A stretch of DNA of 64,000 nt from Perkinsus chesapeaki (lineage: Eukaryota > Perkinsozoa > Perkinsida > Perkinsidae): the NCBI GenBank assembly GCA_013115145.1, contig JAAPAO010000011.1, positions 1-64,000 on the forward strand, in the 5' to 3' direction. Position 1 is the first letter of the stretch; every line of letters starts with the position of its first letter. This document shows, one piece after another, positions 32,903 through 43,681 of this stretch. The notes beneath the pieces are model-generated. The model saw only the letters and a program-made list of their open reading frames with translations. It was not told the DNA's origin and did no database searches. Both the position numbers and the translations under genes were made by a program.

Positions 32903-35651
32903 ATGTTCAATAGACTCTTCGGCTCATCATCATCAAAGAAGAAAAAGCGACAAGAGACCTCGCCGAGCCCGACGCCGCCGGTGCCACTGAAAAAGCCTAA
33001 GTTAGCTGCTAAGAGCGCGGAGCTTACCCTTGGGGACAAGCCCTCCTCTGCGTTCCTGGAGAAGGTAGAACCAGCTTGGTACTTTTAGCGAAGGCCGCGT
33101 TTCAGAAGAAGAGCAAACAGGCGTGCGCGACATGTGGGTCGACAGAGTTCAGGGAGGCCGCGGATTGGGGGTATCTCATTTGTGCGGTATGCGGCGAAGC
33201 ATCATCGCAGCGTATCGAAGAGCAAGAGTTCGAGGAGGCAGAGCAGCGCGGAGGGATCCGTGCTATGAATATAAGTAGTACTCCGGCGGGGGTTGGTGGG
33301 AACGGCGGCGGTGGTACTAGCGGGGGACTGGATCGTGCAGGTGGAGAGGAGATAGTAGTAAAATCAGTATGAACTATAATATTAGGTCTTATCGTATTCA
33401 CTTCTCTATCTCTGTTATATTGTATTCTAGACCATTATTAGGTAAATTAACAAAGAAGGATCCAAGTGGCAAACGGCTGACGAGAGGACCTGCTGGTGGA
33501 GGAGGCCGGGTCCGGACAGGGGAGCACCGATCTCTGGAGGAGCTTCTCTATTGCTTTCAGCTATGTCTCAAGCGAGTGGCAACGGAGGTAGTATGAGGGA
33601 CATGGGTTCCTGTTGGGAGTGTTTATATAAGGTATGCGACGCCCTCCAGCTCGGCGAGGCGGCACGTAAGCGAGTTCTCGAGAACACTCGAGATGCTTGG
33701 AGGGAATATCTTGAATTGGCCGCAACCGATCGAGACAGAACGACAGGACAGCCCAAGGCCTTCCTGAGCAAAGTCTTCTACGATCGCCACATCAATTCAC
33801 GGACGTACGGCAGCCGGTTCTTCGACCCTGTTGTCGGCACGGCGAGCAAGCGGATGGACATGGCCTTGGCGAAGTTCGAGGAAAAGCAGCCAACTGACGA
33901 GGGAAAGCGGCCGGTAATGGGCTCGAATGCCCGGGGACTGATACGAGCTTTGGAGCAACGGAATTTACAAGCCCCAGCGGGGAGGATAACAACGCGGCGG
34001 GGAAGGAGGATAAAGATGGACGAAGGGGAGATGGCGGACCTTCTGTACGAGCATGATTGGCTGGCGAGGAAGTTCAACATGCCCACTGATGCTCCGCTGC
34101 CCTCTGCCTTCTTGCAGAGGAGCGGCCAACTGAAGGATACGGACTACGAGGGCAGGCGACACGCAGTGAGGATGAAGTTCAAGAAGGAGAGAGCGAAGGC
34201 AGAGAAGGCATGGGCACTCGAGGAGGAGCAGCGGATGGCGATAGAAGAGGAATTGGGGCACTCGGTGGAGTCATCATCGCCACCACCGGAGACAACAAGT
34301 TCAACTATTGATGAGGGCTCACCGACGCCACCGAAAAGCGAGGAGGAATGTTCTGAGCAGGAGTTCCCTCTTGCCATTTTCCGGCCGACCCTTAGTGAGG
34401 TATCGAGCGTTGCAGCGAGCGATCTGGCCGAGATCACACCCTCTTTGGAGCCGCCATCGGAGCCGCCATTGGAGCTCCAGGAAGCCAGCTCGAGCACTCC
34501 GTCTCCGGCAGGCTTCTCAGAGGAAGAGCTGAATGACCCTCTGGCGTTGGACGAGCCTGCAAGTGGCCGTTCTCTGCCTCCCTTAGACTTCCCTTTGTTG
34601 CTGTCTCTCGTCCTTCTTGCACTGCGGCGTGCGAACTACGGTGTGGTGAGCGGACGGATGGTCGAGTGGATCCTCACCGGTGCGGTGGACTATAATCGTT
34701 TGCATGTTTTGTTGCCTGCTGAATTGGACCCGATGACGTTCCGGTCGGAAATAGAGGGCAGCTCCTCTGTACTTCGCCCTCGATACCTGCCCTGCAGCTA
34801 CCAGCTCGACCAGATCCTAATGCGTCTTCGAGATAGATTCAACCTAGTTGTACGACAGGCTGATAACCCGGTTCAATCTTTCCATTCAGGTACCTCCCCT
34901 TCCTGCCGACTGTCTGGTCATAGAGGCTCTCAAGGCTATAGGTTTCCCCGAATGCACCGTCTTGGCTCTCCGCCTCCTTGATTGGCTCGTTGCTCCGCTT
35001 TGCCCTCTGTATGAGGTTGAGCACTTCCCCAGCTATCCGTTCGGTAACCTCTACAGTATGTCGAGTAAAGCCGAGGACGTTCTTCCTCCAGAGGAGACAG
35101 AGCCATTGGATCCTCCTATCCACGGCATCTGTCCCCTGCCGCTAACCTGTGCGGCACTGGTTGTGATATCGGTGAAACTGTCTGTTCCTGGCCTCTATGA
35201 AGAAGCCGATGGTTTGCTTCCTGAAACTCATCAAATGAGTCTTGATTGTGTGCGATGGTGGACCCGTTTCACTCGAGAAGAGCGTTTCGATTTCCTAATG
35301 TACTGCGAAGAGGAGCTTTTCAGCGACTACAGACCTTGCCTCGCTCCAGAGCTCCAGGCGCGGCTTCGGCCAGACCGACCGTATCACCCACTCCAGTGCA
35401 AGCGAGGACGGCGACCCGATTTACAAGTCTCTGAGTCGCCTCCCGCACAGTACCGAACCTACTATCGGTCCCGAGGCGCTTGCCGTATTGAATTCGATAA
35501 CGGCCAAATGCCGTCCGTCTACGCCTGGCTGCTGGATTCGGTGTGCTCTGTCCTCCATACGGATGGTGATGATTTAGACCGCGAGATATCCAGCCTCGAG
35601 GATTGGCTTTTCAAACGAGAGGCTCCTGCTCGGCAGGATGCTAGCAAGTGA
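32903..35651 (+). CDS. TAF1B: RNA polymerase I initiation factor, RRN7/TAF1B type
   Basis: Starts MFNRLFGSSSSKKKKRQETS (32903), a Lys/Ser/Pro-rich tail likely to act as a nuclear signal. A 41-nt intron (33065-33105) joins it to KKSKQACATCGSTEFREAAD followed by WGYLICAVCGEASSQRIEEQ, a C-x2-C...C-x2-C zinc ribbon of the zf-RRN7 type (TFIIB-like). After a longer intron comes HRSLEELLYCFQLCLKRVAT joined to VCDALQLGEAARKRVLENTR and DAWREYL, as in the first cyclin-like part of Rrn7/TAF1B. A long exon to about 34850 adds an acidic Ser/Pro/Glu-rich linker (34260-34560). After a 43-nt intron the C-terminal part continues from VPPLPADCLVIEALKAIGFP to the stop at 35651. These factors recruit Pol I to rDNA promoters. 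The family call rests on the zinc ribbon and its position; the rest is divergent. Confidence 0.65.
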
Positions 35652-37957
35652 TTGTCTTTACTGTCTTCTGGTAGCAATGCTCCTTAACAACGTCAAATCT
35701 ACGTACATAATTATAAATGTGTATCATTGTGATAGCCTTTACGTTTCGATTACGCCATGTCTTGAATTCTACGAGTTAACGAATGATGATCCGCACTACC
35801 GCTGGTCTTAGTCACCCTTCTAACGCCTCTTAGTCTAATACGCATTAGATGGCTGCTTTGCATCGTGCAGCACTTGCTTGCGAGTTTTAACAGAGGAGAG
35901 CCAACGCTCCCTGGAAGAGTACACTCACCGCTCATGCGGTATGCGTGTGGCAAAGGCGAGCCCCGCGAAAAAGGTTGAAGTGAATGTCAAACCAGGAAGA
36001 GTTTCGCAAAACCAGACCGATAGAAACAGGAAGACCTGAGTCGACAAACAATAGGGAAGGGGGTGTGAATGCAATCCGCTTCTCAATCGAATTCGCGTGG
36101 ACCTGCTAACGAGCGCCCACTGACATGCATGCCTGTAATATGCGCGGAAGCACTTCAGTTGACTGCCCGAACGGAGTAGGGACCCACGATAAGGGAGTTT
36201 CTCAAGTATGCCGTGGCTACAGCTGGGGCCTCTTGCAATAGCTCCGTCAAAGAGATGATTCATGCCAACTGACGGAAGACTGAAGAGGTCTGAAAAGCTT
36301 CCCACAACTGCACGATACCAGCCACAAAAGGAACCACCGAGATTGACTGACACCACGACCGTTGTTGAGCAACCAGATGCTCGATTACGAATAATAACCT
36401 TGGCTGCTTGCACCTGCTGCAAGAAGAACAAATGGCGGCGTGCCTACAGATGTCTTATCGTGCGCTGCCACAGGTAGCCGCCTATGCTCGAGAGAGAACA
36501 AACAGACAAGTAGATGAGAATGGCCCCATGGGCCGACTGGACAAAGACGGGGTTGATAGTAGCAGTAGTAGGCTAGCTACGAAGGCTATACCCAAAGAGA
36601 ATAGGCCGACACTCGTAGTGTATCAAGGTGATGAAACTATATCACAGAAGTTGACATAGGGCGGCATCTTCATATTTGACCAGCGTCGATTACCTCAGCA
36701 TTAGCTCTTGGTGAATGCCTCAATACCGAAGATGACGCTGTCCTTCACACAGTATAGAGTCGACACACGCTTATGTAGCCTGCACTGAATGGTATCCGGA
36801 GTCGGCATAGTATAGGGCACATTTGGTAGATAAGATGCGAGACCAGGTAAAAGTGTCACCTCGTACTCATAAGTTTCACCATGAAAAGTTAGACTAGCCT
36901 CGGATAAGGGTCTCACACCTCCGCGGGACAGAATGGCAAAGCACCAGCAGGTTGCAGATGAAGGTGGCGAGGTTGTACATAAAGATGTTGATCGAGTGCG
37001 ATTAGGGAACTTGTATACCCACGGAATGTTTGCTCCAGAAGGTCCCTCAAGGTGAGGGCCTCAACTCATGAAGTACTGTACGCATATCGAGTTGATGCAC
37101 CTCAGTCGGGCTCCTCGACGATAAACCCTCAACTCGAATGCTAAGTCGATAATCTGTTCTCTTTCCCTCTTACGTAGCGGTTATTCGCTCAGAAGTGTCA
37201 ACCTCGCTGCCTGGCCACTCCGGCGTCCCGTCTGGAAGTCTTGGTATGATCGCAACGATGCGTGTCGGAAATAGTGTTACTCCCATTCGACTGGAGGAGC
37301 AGGAGGCGAGGAAGGGAGCATCAAAGGGTCACCGAGTAAGCCTCACTCTCATGAGAGGAACTAGTCAACGCACAAGATTGCGAGACGAGTGCGTTGGAGC
37401 GAGCGTCGCCGCGAAATGATTGGCAGTTCTCACGAAAGGGTGAGCCCGCATTGCCCTACGCGAAGCCGCCAGAAGCGCTGTTCAACGCGTTCTGCCATAC
37501 ATCGTATTATCTGCTGTTATGCATTTTGAAGAACTCAATGAGAGGCATGGCAAGGAGCCCCTCAAGTGATTGAATGAGGACGACGCCTCGCTGCCCGCCG
37601 ATAATTTATCAGGATGTATGCATCAATCGCTGTCCTTCTGCGCGAAGAACCTCTCATTGCGGACGAGTTTGATAATATAATATGAATCCAGGCAAAGCCC
37701 CTGATCATGCAAGAGCTGTTATGCATTATTTAGACTTCTAGCGATCCTGTCCAACTCGCCCATACAGCAATGATGATACGATGAAACAATCTTAAGAGCC
37801 ACATATGGCGTCTGAAGCGGCATCCAATGCGGATAGTATAGGTGTCCGAGACATAGGGCCTCTTCTTTCATTCACCTCTTCGCGAGTGTTTGCTTTCATT
37901 ATGTGCCGATTACCGTAACGCGTTGATGACAAGACTTTGAACACAACGCTAGAAAGT
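35652..37957. other. 2.3 kb without a supported gene
   Basis: Several frames are open: a 168-codon minus frame (35925-36431), plus frames at 36262-36477, 36408-36659 and 37195-37419, and a 71-codon minus frame (36701-36916) containing TFHGETYEYEVTLLPGLASY and two cysteines, which looks like a piece of a small secreted protein. Just upstream of the last, in another frame, is a signal-like MYNLATFICNLLVLCHSV (about 36980), but I could not join the two with a plausible intron. No domain is recognised anywhere. Confidence 0.3.
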
Positions 37958-39031
37958 TCACATGAAATTGGTATCTTCAGGAATTAGCTTGCAAAGCTCC
38001 TTCACTATCTTTCGGGTGGACCGTCGATCCTCAGTCTTCTCTCGCCGCAGTTCTCTCTCCAGCCGTTGAACTTCTACTGACGGATGTGCCATCATTGCCA
38101 AATCACGGTGAGCCGCAGCATACTGAGACAGCTCACGAGTCAGCAGCGGAAAGGATAAATACGTCCTACTTTCGACCGCCGAGCCTGAGCCTTGGCCCGC
38201 CAAAACAGAGCCTTGTCCCGCATGCCCGAGGCACTTTCCTCAGCATCCCCATCGAGTGCCGCCCACGCTGTAGAGATGTACATGCACCGCGTTAGGAGGG
38301 CAATGGCGACCTGTCAAGCATTTTAGCAAATATATAAACAAACCCAAAGTACCGAGACTTCCTGAGAGCTGAGGCGTTTCCGTCCAAGCCGCGCCCGAGC
38401 TGAGTTGAGCATCATAGCGCACTGCGCCTGCGTGAGCCGTTTGTCCATAGGATCGAACAGCAACAGCTTGCCCGAGTCCGTAACTCTAACGGGTGTCTGG
38501 TCAGGAGAGTCCGATGCAGTCATGGTCTTCTCGTCGACTAGTAGCATGTCGGTGATAATCGATCCATCGCTTTGACTATGATAAAGTACTCGGGCCACCT
38601 TAACTTGTCCGTGTGAAGTGTAAATGCAAAAGTGGCTTCCCGAGGATATCCGAAGTCGCCTGTGACACGGTTATTTCTCCCTACCCTTTATTTCGTTATT
38701 ACCTTTGTATTTCCTCGAGTCCACTTTCATACCACTCTGAAGCTGCCTCGAAATCCTTCAGCTTGAACAGTGTATTCCCCCACCCCTTGACGGTCTCGGC
38801 CATGCCTGCCGCATCCATGCCTTGGACCGCCTCTGCAGCCGAAGCCTTGTCACTCTCGAAGTCCTCTAATGGCCGCACCTTCTCTAGGGGAACTCCGTCT
38901 AGCTCGGAATCATCGTCGAGTATCATGTCACAGTCATGACTGCCAACCCAGGCCACCGTGCCTCGCCGCTGCTCTTGGGTATCCGAATCGACCACACAGC
39001 GTACATGAGCTCCCACTTGAGGTGACGTCAT
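37958..39031 (-). CDS. TPR-repeat protein, possible co-chaperone
   Basis: Read leftward from ATG 39031: MTSPQVGAHVRCVVDSDTQE, followed by a small barrel-like segment (RRGTVAWVGSHDCDMILDDD). Then AETVKGWGNTLFKLKDFEAA followed by SEWYESGLEEI is a tetratricopeptide repeat. After an intron a middle domain follows (GQVKVARVLYHSQSDGSIIT). A further exon gives MRDKALFWRAKAQARRSKLS followed by QYAAAHRDLAMMAHPSVEVQ, a second TPR of the FKBP/Hsp90-co-chaperone style, and a charged C-terminal helix ending IPEDTNFM (37958). The arrangement (barrel, TPR, spacer, TPR, basic helix) recalls TPR adaptors that bind Hsp70/Hsp90 tails, but clamp residues cannot be confirmed by eye. It lies 155 bp from the next minus-strand gene, PSMB7. 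Confidence 0.65.
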
Positions 39032-39186
39032 TACCAATACAATAAAAAGGCATTCTGACAGGGATGAGCTACCGACTAACAACGCGACACACAAGGCACT
39101 GAAACCGAGACACAAAGTATTTGGAGATTAATCAGTCCTCCTGTCGCAGCTCCTCCTTAAGCTTGCACCTGCAATAGCGGAGCGGT

Positions 39187-40533
39187 TCAACTTGGCAAGA
39201 CACCCGAGCCGAGTACCATCTCTTGATCTCCATCTCCATCAACTGCCACGAACTCACCATTCTTGATTGTTGACTTCACCACTGTAGTGACCACGGGAGT
39301 AGTTCCGACAGGGAACTTGTAGCCAGCTGGGTTGCGGAAAGTCCTGAAGTGACGGATCCGTGCCGTAGGTTAAATTTTCACAAGTACCTGGGCGTGGGGC
39401 GGGCTGCTGGCCTGATGTGCTTCGGCGAGTTGTCCTTGGTGATGATAACGCAATCCACATTTCCACCAGAGCCGAGATCGTTCATAACACCGCCGGTGAT
39501 GGCCTTCTTGACCAGCTCCACCCCTTCCTCAGCAGTCATATTATCCTTGTACCTATTCACAGTGCCATAAACCAACATACCCTTACAGCGTCCCAGCCTA
39601 CCCAGTCTCGAGAACTGACATGGCGGCCAGACTGCCACTGCCCATGGCTGCGAAGGGTAGGGAATCTGTGGAGCTAGCAGGAGGAATGGGTGCTACAACG
39701 GCAAGCGTGGGACCTACCCATGGGGGTAGATCTGATAGAGCTGAGGTCCCTTGACATCTACACCTCCGAGAACCTACACGGAACAATGCCACCGAGGGTT
39801 TCAAGAGGGAAGCTCACCAAAGCGCATCCGACGTAGCCTTGGTACTGGAAAAGGTAGTCGGACAATCGCTTCACGCAAGTGCCAACACGGGGCTGAGGAC
39901 AGCGGGATCTCTAGCGGCCGGACCTCCCCGCTATTACCTGAGCCTGAGTGGCCAGCCTGTGCAGCTCCATCTGACTTCGAACCTTCTTGGTAGTGTGCTC
40001 GAGGTCCGCAGCAGTACCAGCACCGGCTGTGAGGCGGTAGAGGTTAAAGGACTATTGCAAGGTTGCTATTACCGCAATAGATATTCTCGGCGATGTAATG
40101 CAGCTTGTTGCAGTTTTTATCGGCGACAATAGGCCCCATGGTGGCTCTGGTATCAGCACCAAGAACCACACATGAAGCACATACCACACCGCAGATGGTC
40201 GTACCTAACAGGAGGCTCCTATGAAGGGTCTGAAGGTGGCAATGAGGAAGTATAAGGCACAATAAAGGTAATGAGAAACTTGGAAGAATGGCCCTGGCGG
40301 CACACAGTGCCCATTCTAGTTCCCATGGAGGCCACAGATGTCTCAAGTAACCCACCGGTCTTCATAGTAGCGAAGGGACGGACAACTCCATTGGCAACCA
40401 TTAGCTTATTACGCTTGACCTGAGATGGATTCTGAGCACCGAAGCATTCCGGCAGCTAGGGTACATTATCGAAACTGAAACCTCCACGATTCTCAGCGAT
40501 CGCCGATACGTACTGGGAGGAAGCTGAGTCCAT
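39187..40533 (-). CDS. PSMB7: 20S proteasome subunit beta type-7 (beta2, trypsin-like)
   Basis: From ATG 40533: [20 protein letters not shown] followed by FDN, matching the GGFSFDN propeptide motif of PSMB7. Introns of about 33 nt and about 135 nt lead to [20 protein letters not shown] followed by [17 protein letters not shown]. The first Thr after the propeptide Gly is the catalytic Thr1, and the Asp of GADTR and Lys of ADKNCNK correspond to Asp17 and Lys33. Later exons include [54 protein letters not shown] and a C-terminal arm ([20 protein letters not shown]) that in other species wraps around beta3. Beta2 cleaves after basic residues. The gene is short of the EAPP gene by only 84 bp, so its promoter is compact. 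Confidence 0.92.
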
Positions 40534-40617
40534 TGGTGATTGAAATACGACACAAAAAACCCTAAAAGGGATTGAACAACAGTGGACTAAACGAAATGCG
40601 ATAGGAAAGTGAAACAG

Positions 40618-41468
40618 CTATTCTCGAGGGTCATCTTTAATACAGTCAAAAATATGATATACCCCATTGGACCGATCTCGCATGGCAACTTGAAGGCCGC
40701 AGCTGGCACAGTGGACCTGAGCTGGTAATAGGCAAGAAAGGAGCAGTTCATTACAGGGTTGTAAGTGTCCGGCCCATCCTTATATGAAGTGACCTTACTC
40801 TCGTCCACAGTGCAGTTCCGCACCTCCAGAGCTCTGTACTGGTTACTATACCTGAGATTGGTGACATCCATGCCGGGAGTACCAGCGACGGTGGTACCGT
40901 GCATGCTGTTGGCAGACATAACATATTTGGGTGAAGCATTGAGGGCATGACAGGACCGCATCTGAATGCCTCACTTTCCGCCGTCTACTGCCGCTACCCG
41001 GCTCCTCAGCAGCCGACTCCCCGACGTGGGTAAATTGCTTAACGAACCTAACTCGAGGATAGCTGCTCATAAGAGCCCAAGTAGTACTCTTCGTCTTTAT
41101 CGTCCATATCAGGATCATATAGGTCGTCTTTGAGAGGGTCCTCGGCGAAGCGTTTTTCCTGTTTTTCTATCAGGTCGTTCGATCGCTTCCGGATGGGACT
41201 TGAGCTGTCGGTATCCTGGAGGTTGTGCGCGTCTTCATGACGACCTCCGAGTTTCTAAAATTTATATCGATGAGTTAGCGATTGTGCTCGCAAGACGACC
41301 TAATTTGAATCTTCCCCGCTCAAGTTCCGAAGCGTATCCTAGTCAAGCTCTCCCGCTTCCTCTGCGACTCTCCTTTCCCCACAGCTGCGCCCGGCTTACT
41401 TCAATCCGCGTTATCAGGTGATGTGACGTCGAACAAGAGAAGTCTGTCGGCTCCCACTCGTCGCTCAT
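40618..41468 (-). CDS. EAPP: E2F-associated phosphoprotein (EAPP) homologue
   Basis: The core exon reads IRKRSNDLIEKQEKRFAEDP, then LYDPDMDDKDEEYY (the conserved acidic YDP motif), then after an intron SDAVLSCPQCFTQICYVCQQ followed by HAR. A 42-nt intron joins YSNQYRALEVRNCTVDESKV, and a 37-nt intron joins YNPVHCASCGLQVAMRDRSN followed by GVYHIFDCIKDDPRE (stop 40618). These match human EAPP in order: SDAVLNCPACMTTLCLDCQR, QYRAMFVMNCSINKEEV, YHPVMCTECSTEVAVYDKDE and VFHFFNV. The paired C-x2-C motifs should bind zinc. EAPP is a nuclear protein reported to affect E2F-driven transcription and splicing in mammals; its role in protists is not established. The first exon is uncertain: MSDEWEPTDFS (ATG 41468) is the best candidate. 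Confidence 0.82.
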
Positions 41469-41711
41469 TCTAGCCCCATCCACCAAACCGCGCTGGACCG
41501 CCATTCGCCATCATCAATATCGATCACCAGGGCGCGCGCTAAAATTCCCTAAAGCTCTTGAGGTTCACGGGTTGCCTTCTGGTTCTGTAATCGGTTCCGC
41601 TACCTCTGAGAGCGGAAAGGTGGGAGGAATCCTAATAGGGGGGTGTTGGGGATGGGATTAGTGCAAAAGATGGTATGAGAATGTATAGTGCAGTTGCCAA
41701 TCCGTAGTAGC
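41469..41711. promoter_or_regulatory. Divergent promoter region between EAPP and NACA
   Basis: Only about 243 bases separate the likely start codons of two divergent genes, so both promoters and 5' leaders must fit here. No TATA motif stands out by eye. A short frame reading MMANGGPARFGGWG on the minus strand (about 41513) could be an alternative EAPP first exon. Confidence 0.45.
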
Positions 41712-42366
41712 ATGTCCCGTGTTGAAGAGATCCCCGCTAAAGAGGTCGAGGAGGGTGTTGTCGAGTCCGATACCGACACTGATGATGAGATGCCCACTTT
41801 GGAGGCCACCAATGGTGAGGCTCCCGAGGGTACCATGCCCATGCCCGAGGGCCGCAATAAGCTCAACCGTGCTGAGAAGAAGGCACGCAGGGCCATGCAG
41901 AAGCTCGGCATGAAGGCCGTTCCCGATGTCGTCAGAGTCACTTGCAGAAAGGGCAAGAACGTAATGCTTCCGCCCCCTCATTCGATCCACTGTTGATTAT
42001 TCCTTTTAGATCCTCTTCGTCATCTCCGAGCCTGATGTCATGAAGGCCCCCCACGCCGAGACTTACGTTGTCTTCGGCGAGGCCCGAATTGAGGACATGT
42101 CAGCCGCCTCTCAGGCCGCTGCCGCCTCTCAGTTCACTTCCACTCCTGAGGTCTCTAAGGTCGAGTCCGCTGACTCTTCCGAGTCCAAGGCTGCTGCTAC
42201 TGCTGAGCCCGAGGAGGATGAGGGTGAGGTTGACGAGACTGGTGTTGAGGCCAAGGATATCGAGTTGGTGATGAGCCAGGTCAACTGCTCCCGAGCTAAG
42301 GCCGTTAAGGCTCTTAAGGCCGCCAACAACGATATCGTTGAGGCCATCATGCAGCTCTCTCCTTAA
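41712..42366 (+). CDS. NACA: Nascent polypeptide-associated complex subunit alpha
   Basis: Two exons (41712-41960 and 42010-42366) separated by a 49-nt intron give 201 residues. The protein starts [20 protein letters not shown], an acidic N-terminus. The NAC domain follows: [34 protein letters not shown] joined in phase to [20 protein letters not shown] and [18 protein letters not shown]. The C-terminal UBA domain is [20 protein letters not shown] followed by [14 protein letters not shown]. The domain order and length match NAC-alpha. It pairs with NAC-beta (BTF3) at the ribosome exit tunnel and prevents wrong targeting of new chains to the ER. The coding sequence uses strongly biased codons (mostly C, T or G at third positions), as expected for a highly expressed gene. 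Confidence 0.95.
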
Positions 42367-43681
42367 GCGGACTAGCACTTGCTGCTTGGCAACAGTTACA
42401 TTGTTTCTACTACAGCAGCCAAGACATCATATACCGTATTGAGTTATAGTAAACTGTTAAATGACTTACTGAACTCAACATCAATAGGACACCAACGCCA
42501 AGCATCATGGGATGCGTTCGGGGTTGACCTGCTCCTTCTCATATGGTTTGCATTAATAATGTGAACTGGTTCGTACTGGATTGTTGATCGTTCCCTTTCG
42601 GGAATACCTCCTGATAGAACCATCAGTTCCAAAGTCGTCGTTGGCCTACCATATATCTCAGCGGCCCCCAGAGCCCAATCACCGATAGGTCTGCTGCGCC
42701 GCTTTCCAGTTTGTTCCATCCCATGAGCTGACCGGAGGACTTCTCAAAACAGCCCAGGAGGCGCCTCACATGCGCTTCTCTCCCTAAGTTGTCTTTCTCG
42801 CTTCAGATCGTCCACCCACCTTTTCCGTACTGTTGTCATTATGTGGTCGGACAACGCTCGGGAGATATCCGCCTGAACCAGGAAGGCGCATCTTGACGGC
42901 GGGAACAGACCATCAGCCTCCTCCTACGTCCCTAAGGGCGGAGCTCAAGCGTTTTGCTCGCATGGAAGCGCTTTGGCACTTTTCTTTTATATCGTCAACT
43001 AGCTCGACCATGCCCCTAAAAGCACAGCTCCCCCCACGATGCCCATCCAGCTCACCTCAGCATGGGTATCCAAGGCACCGGTTCGATCTTTTCCGTGTCC
43101 CGACGATGCGTGGCATTAATGATATCCGACAGGGCAGTCTACCAAGAACCAATCCCGCTTTCGCCAGACTTCGGCTTACCGCGAGGCTACGGCTCCGCGG
43201 CTTGGAGCATTCCTTCGGTTCCACACCGGAGGAGAGCTGGCTCTCAGGAACCATGGACAGGGACCGGCTTGTAAGCAACTTCTGGGGTGGGGCGTTGGCC
43301 CCTAGAGGCTCCGCTAGTCTATGGCAAACCCAGAGCTCTTGGGACCTAACTCCTTGGATAACTATTATATGCCTCGGGCCCTCCATTGGGGTGTAGTCCT
43401 GGCCTCGGCCCTGAATGTTGTTAGTTACCCTGTAGGGTCGTCCAACAGTGACGCCTACATTGGTGATTGTGTCACCATGCTGTCCCATAACCCCATCGCA
43501 GCCCGTATTCCAATGACCAGTGTAAGCCCGCCGCATTATATCGAACACTATAGCTCGCTGAGCGATGGGACGTAGCGTTCTGTCTCGAGCCTGAGAAGCG
43601 CGGGGAAGATAAAAGCGCAGCATTTAACGAATATCACCCGAACAGCGATCCACGAGCTTTCCATGAACTCGAATTTCTTCA
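42367..43681. other. Region with possible unassigned coding exons
   Basis: On the plus strand, a frame at 43062-43274 (MGIQGTGSIFSVSRRCVALM...) can be joined across an intron of about 47 nt to 43321-43575 (MANPELLGPNSLDNYYMPRA, then a hydrophobic HWGVVLASALNVVSYPVG stretch). The combination could be a small membrane protein, but I recognise no family. Plus 42833-43396 (187 codons) and minus 43057-43623 (188 codons) are open in the same place and at least one must be a shadow. 42367-42830 holds nothing of note. Confidence 0.3.

Noticed and set aside
34434-35123. Minus-strand frames within the TAF1B-like gene
   Set aside because: Antisense shadows of the long coding exon, with no independent support.
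35925-36431. 168-codon minus-strand frame with hydrophobic patches
   Set aside because: No signal peptide in the right place, no domain, and no consistent splice model; I cannot distinguish it from chance.
43057-43623. 188-codon minus-strand frame
   Set aside because: It overlaps plus-strand frames that look more protein-like (hydrophobic stretch, splice sites) and has no recognisable feature; probably a shadow.
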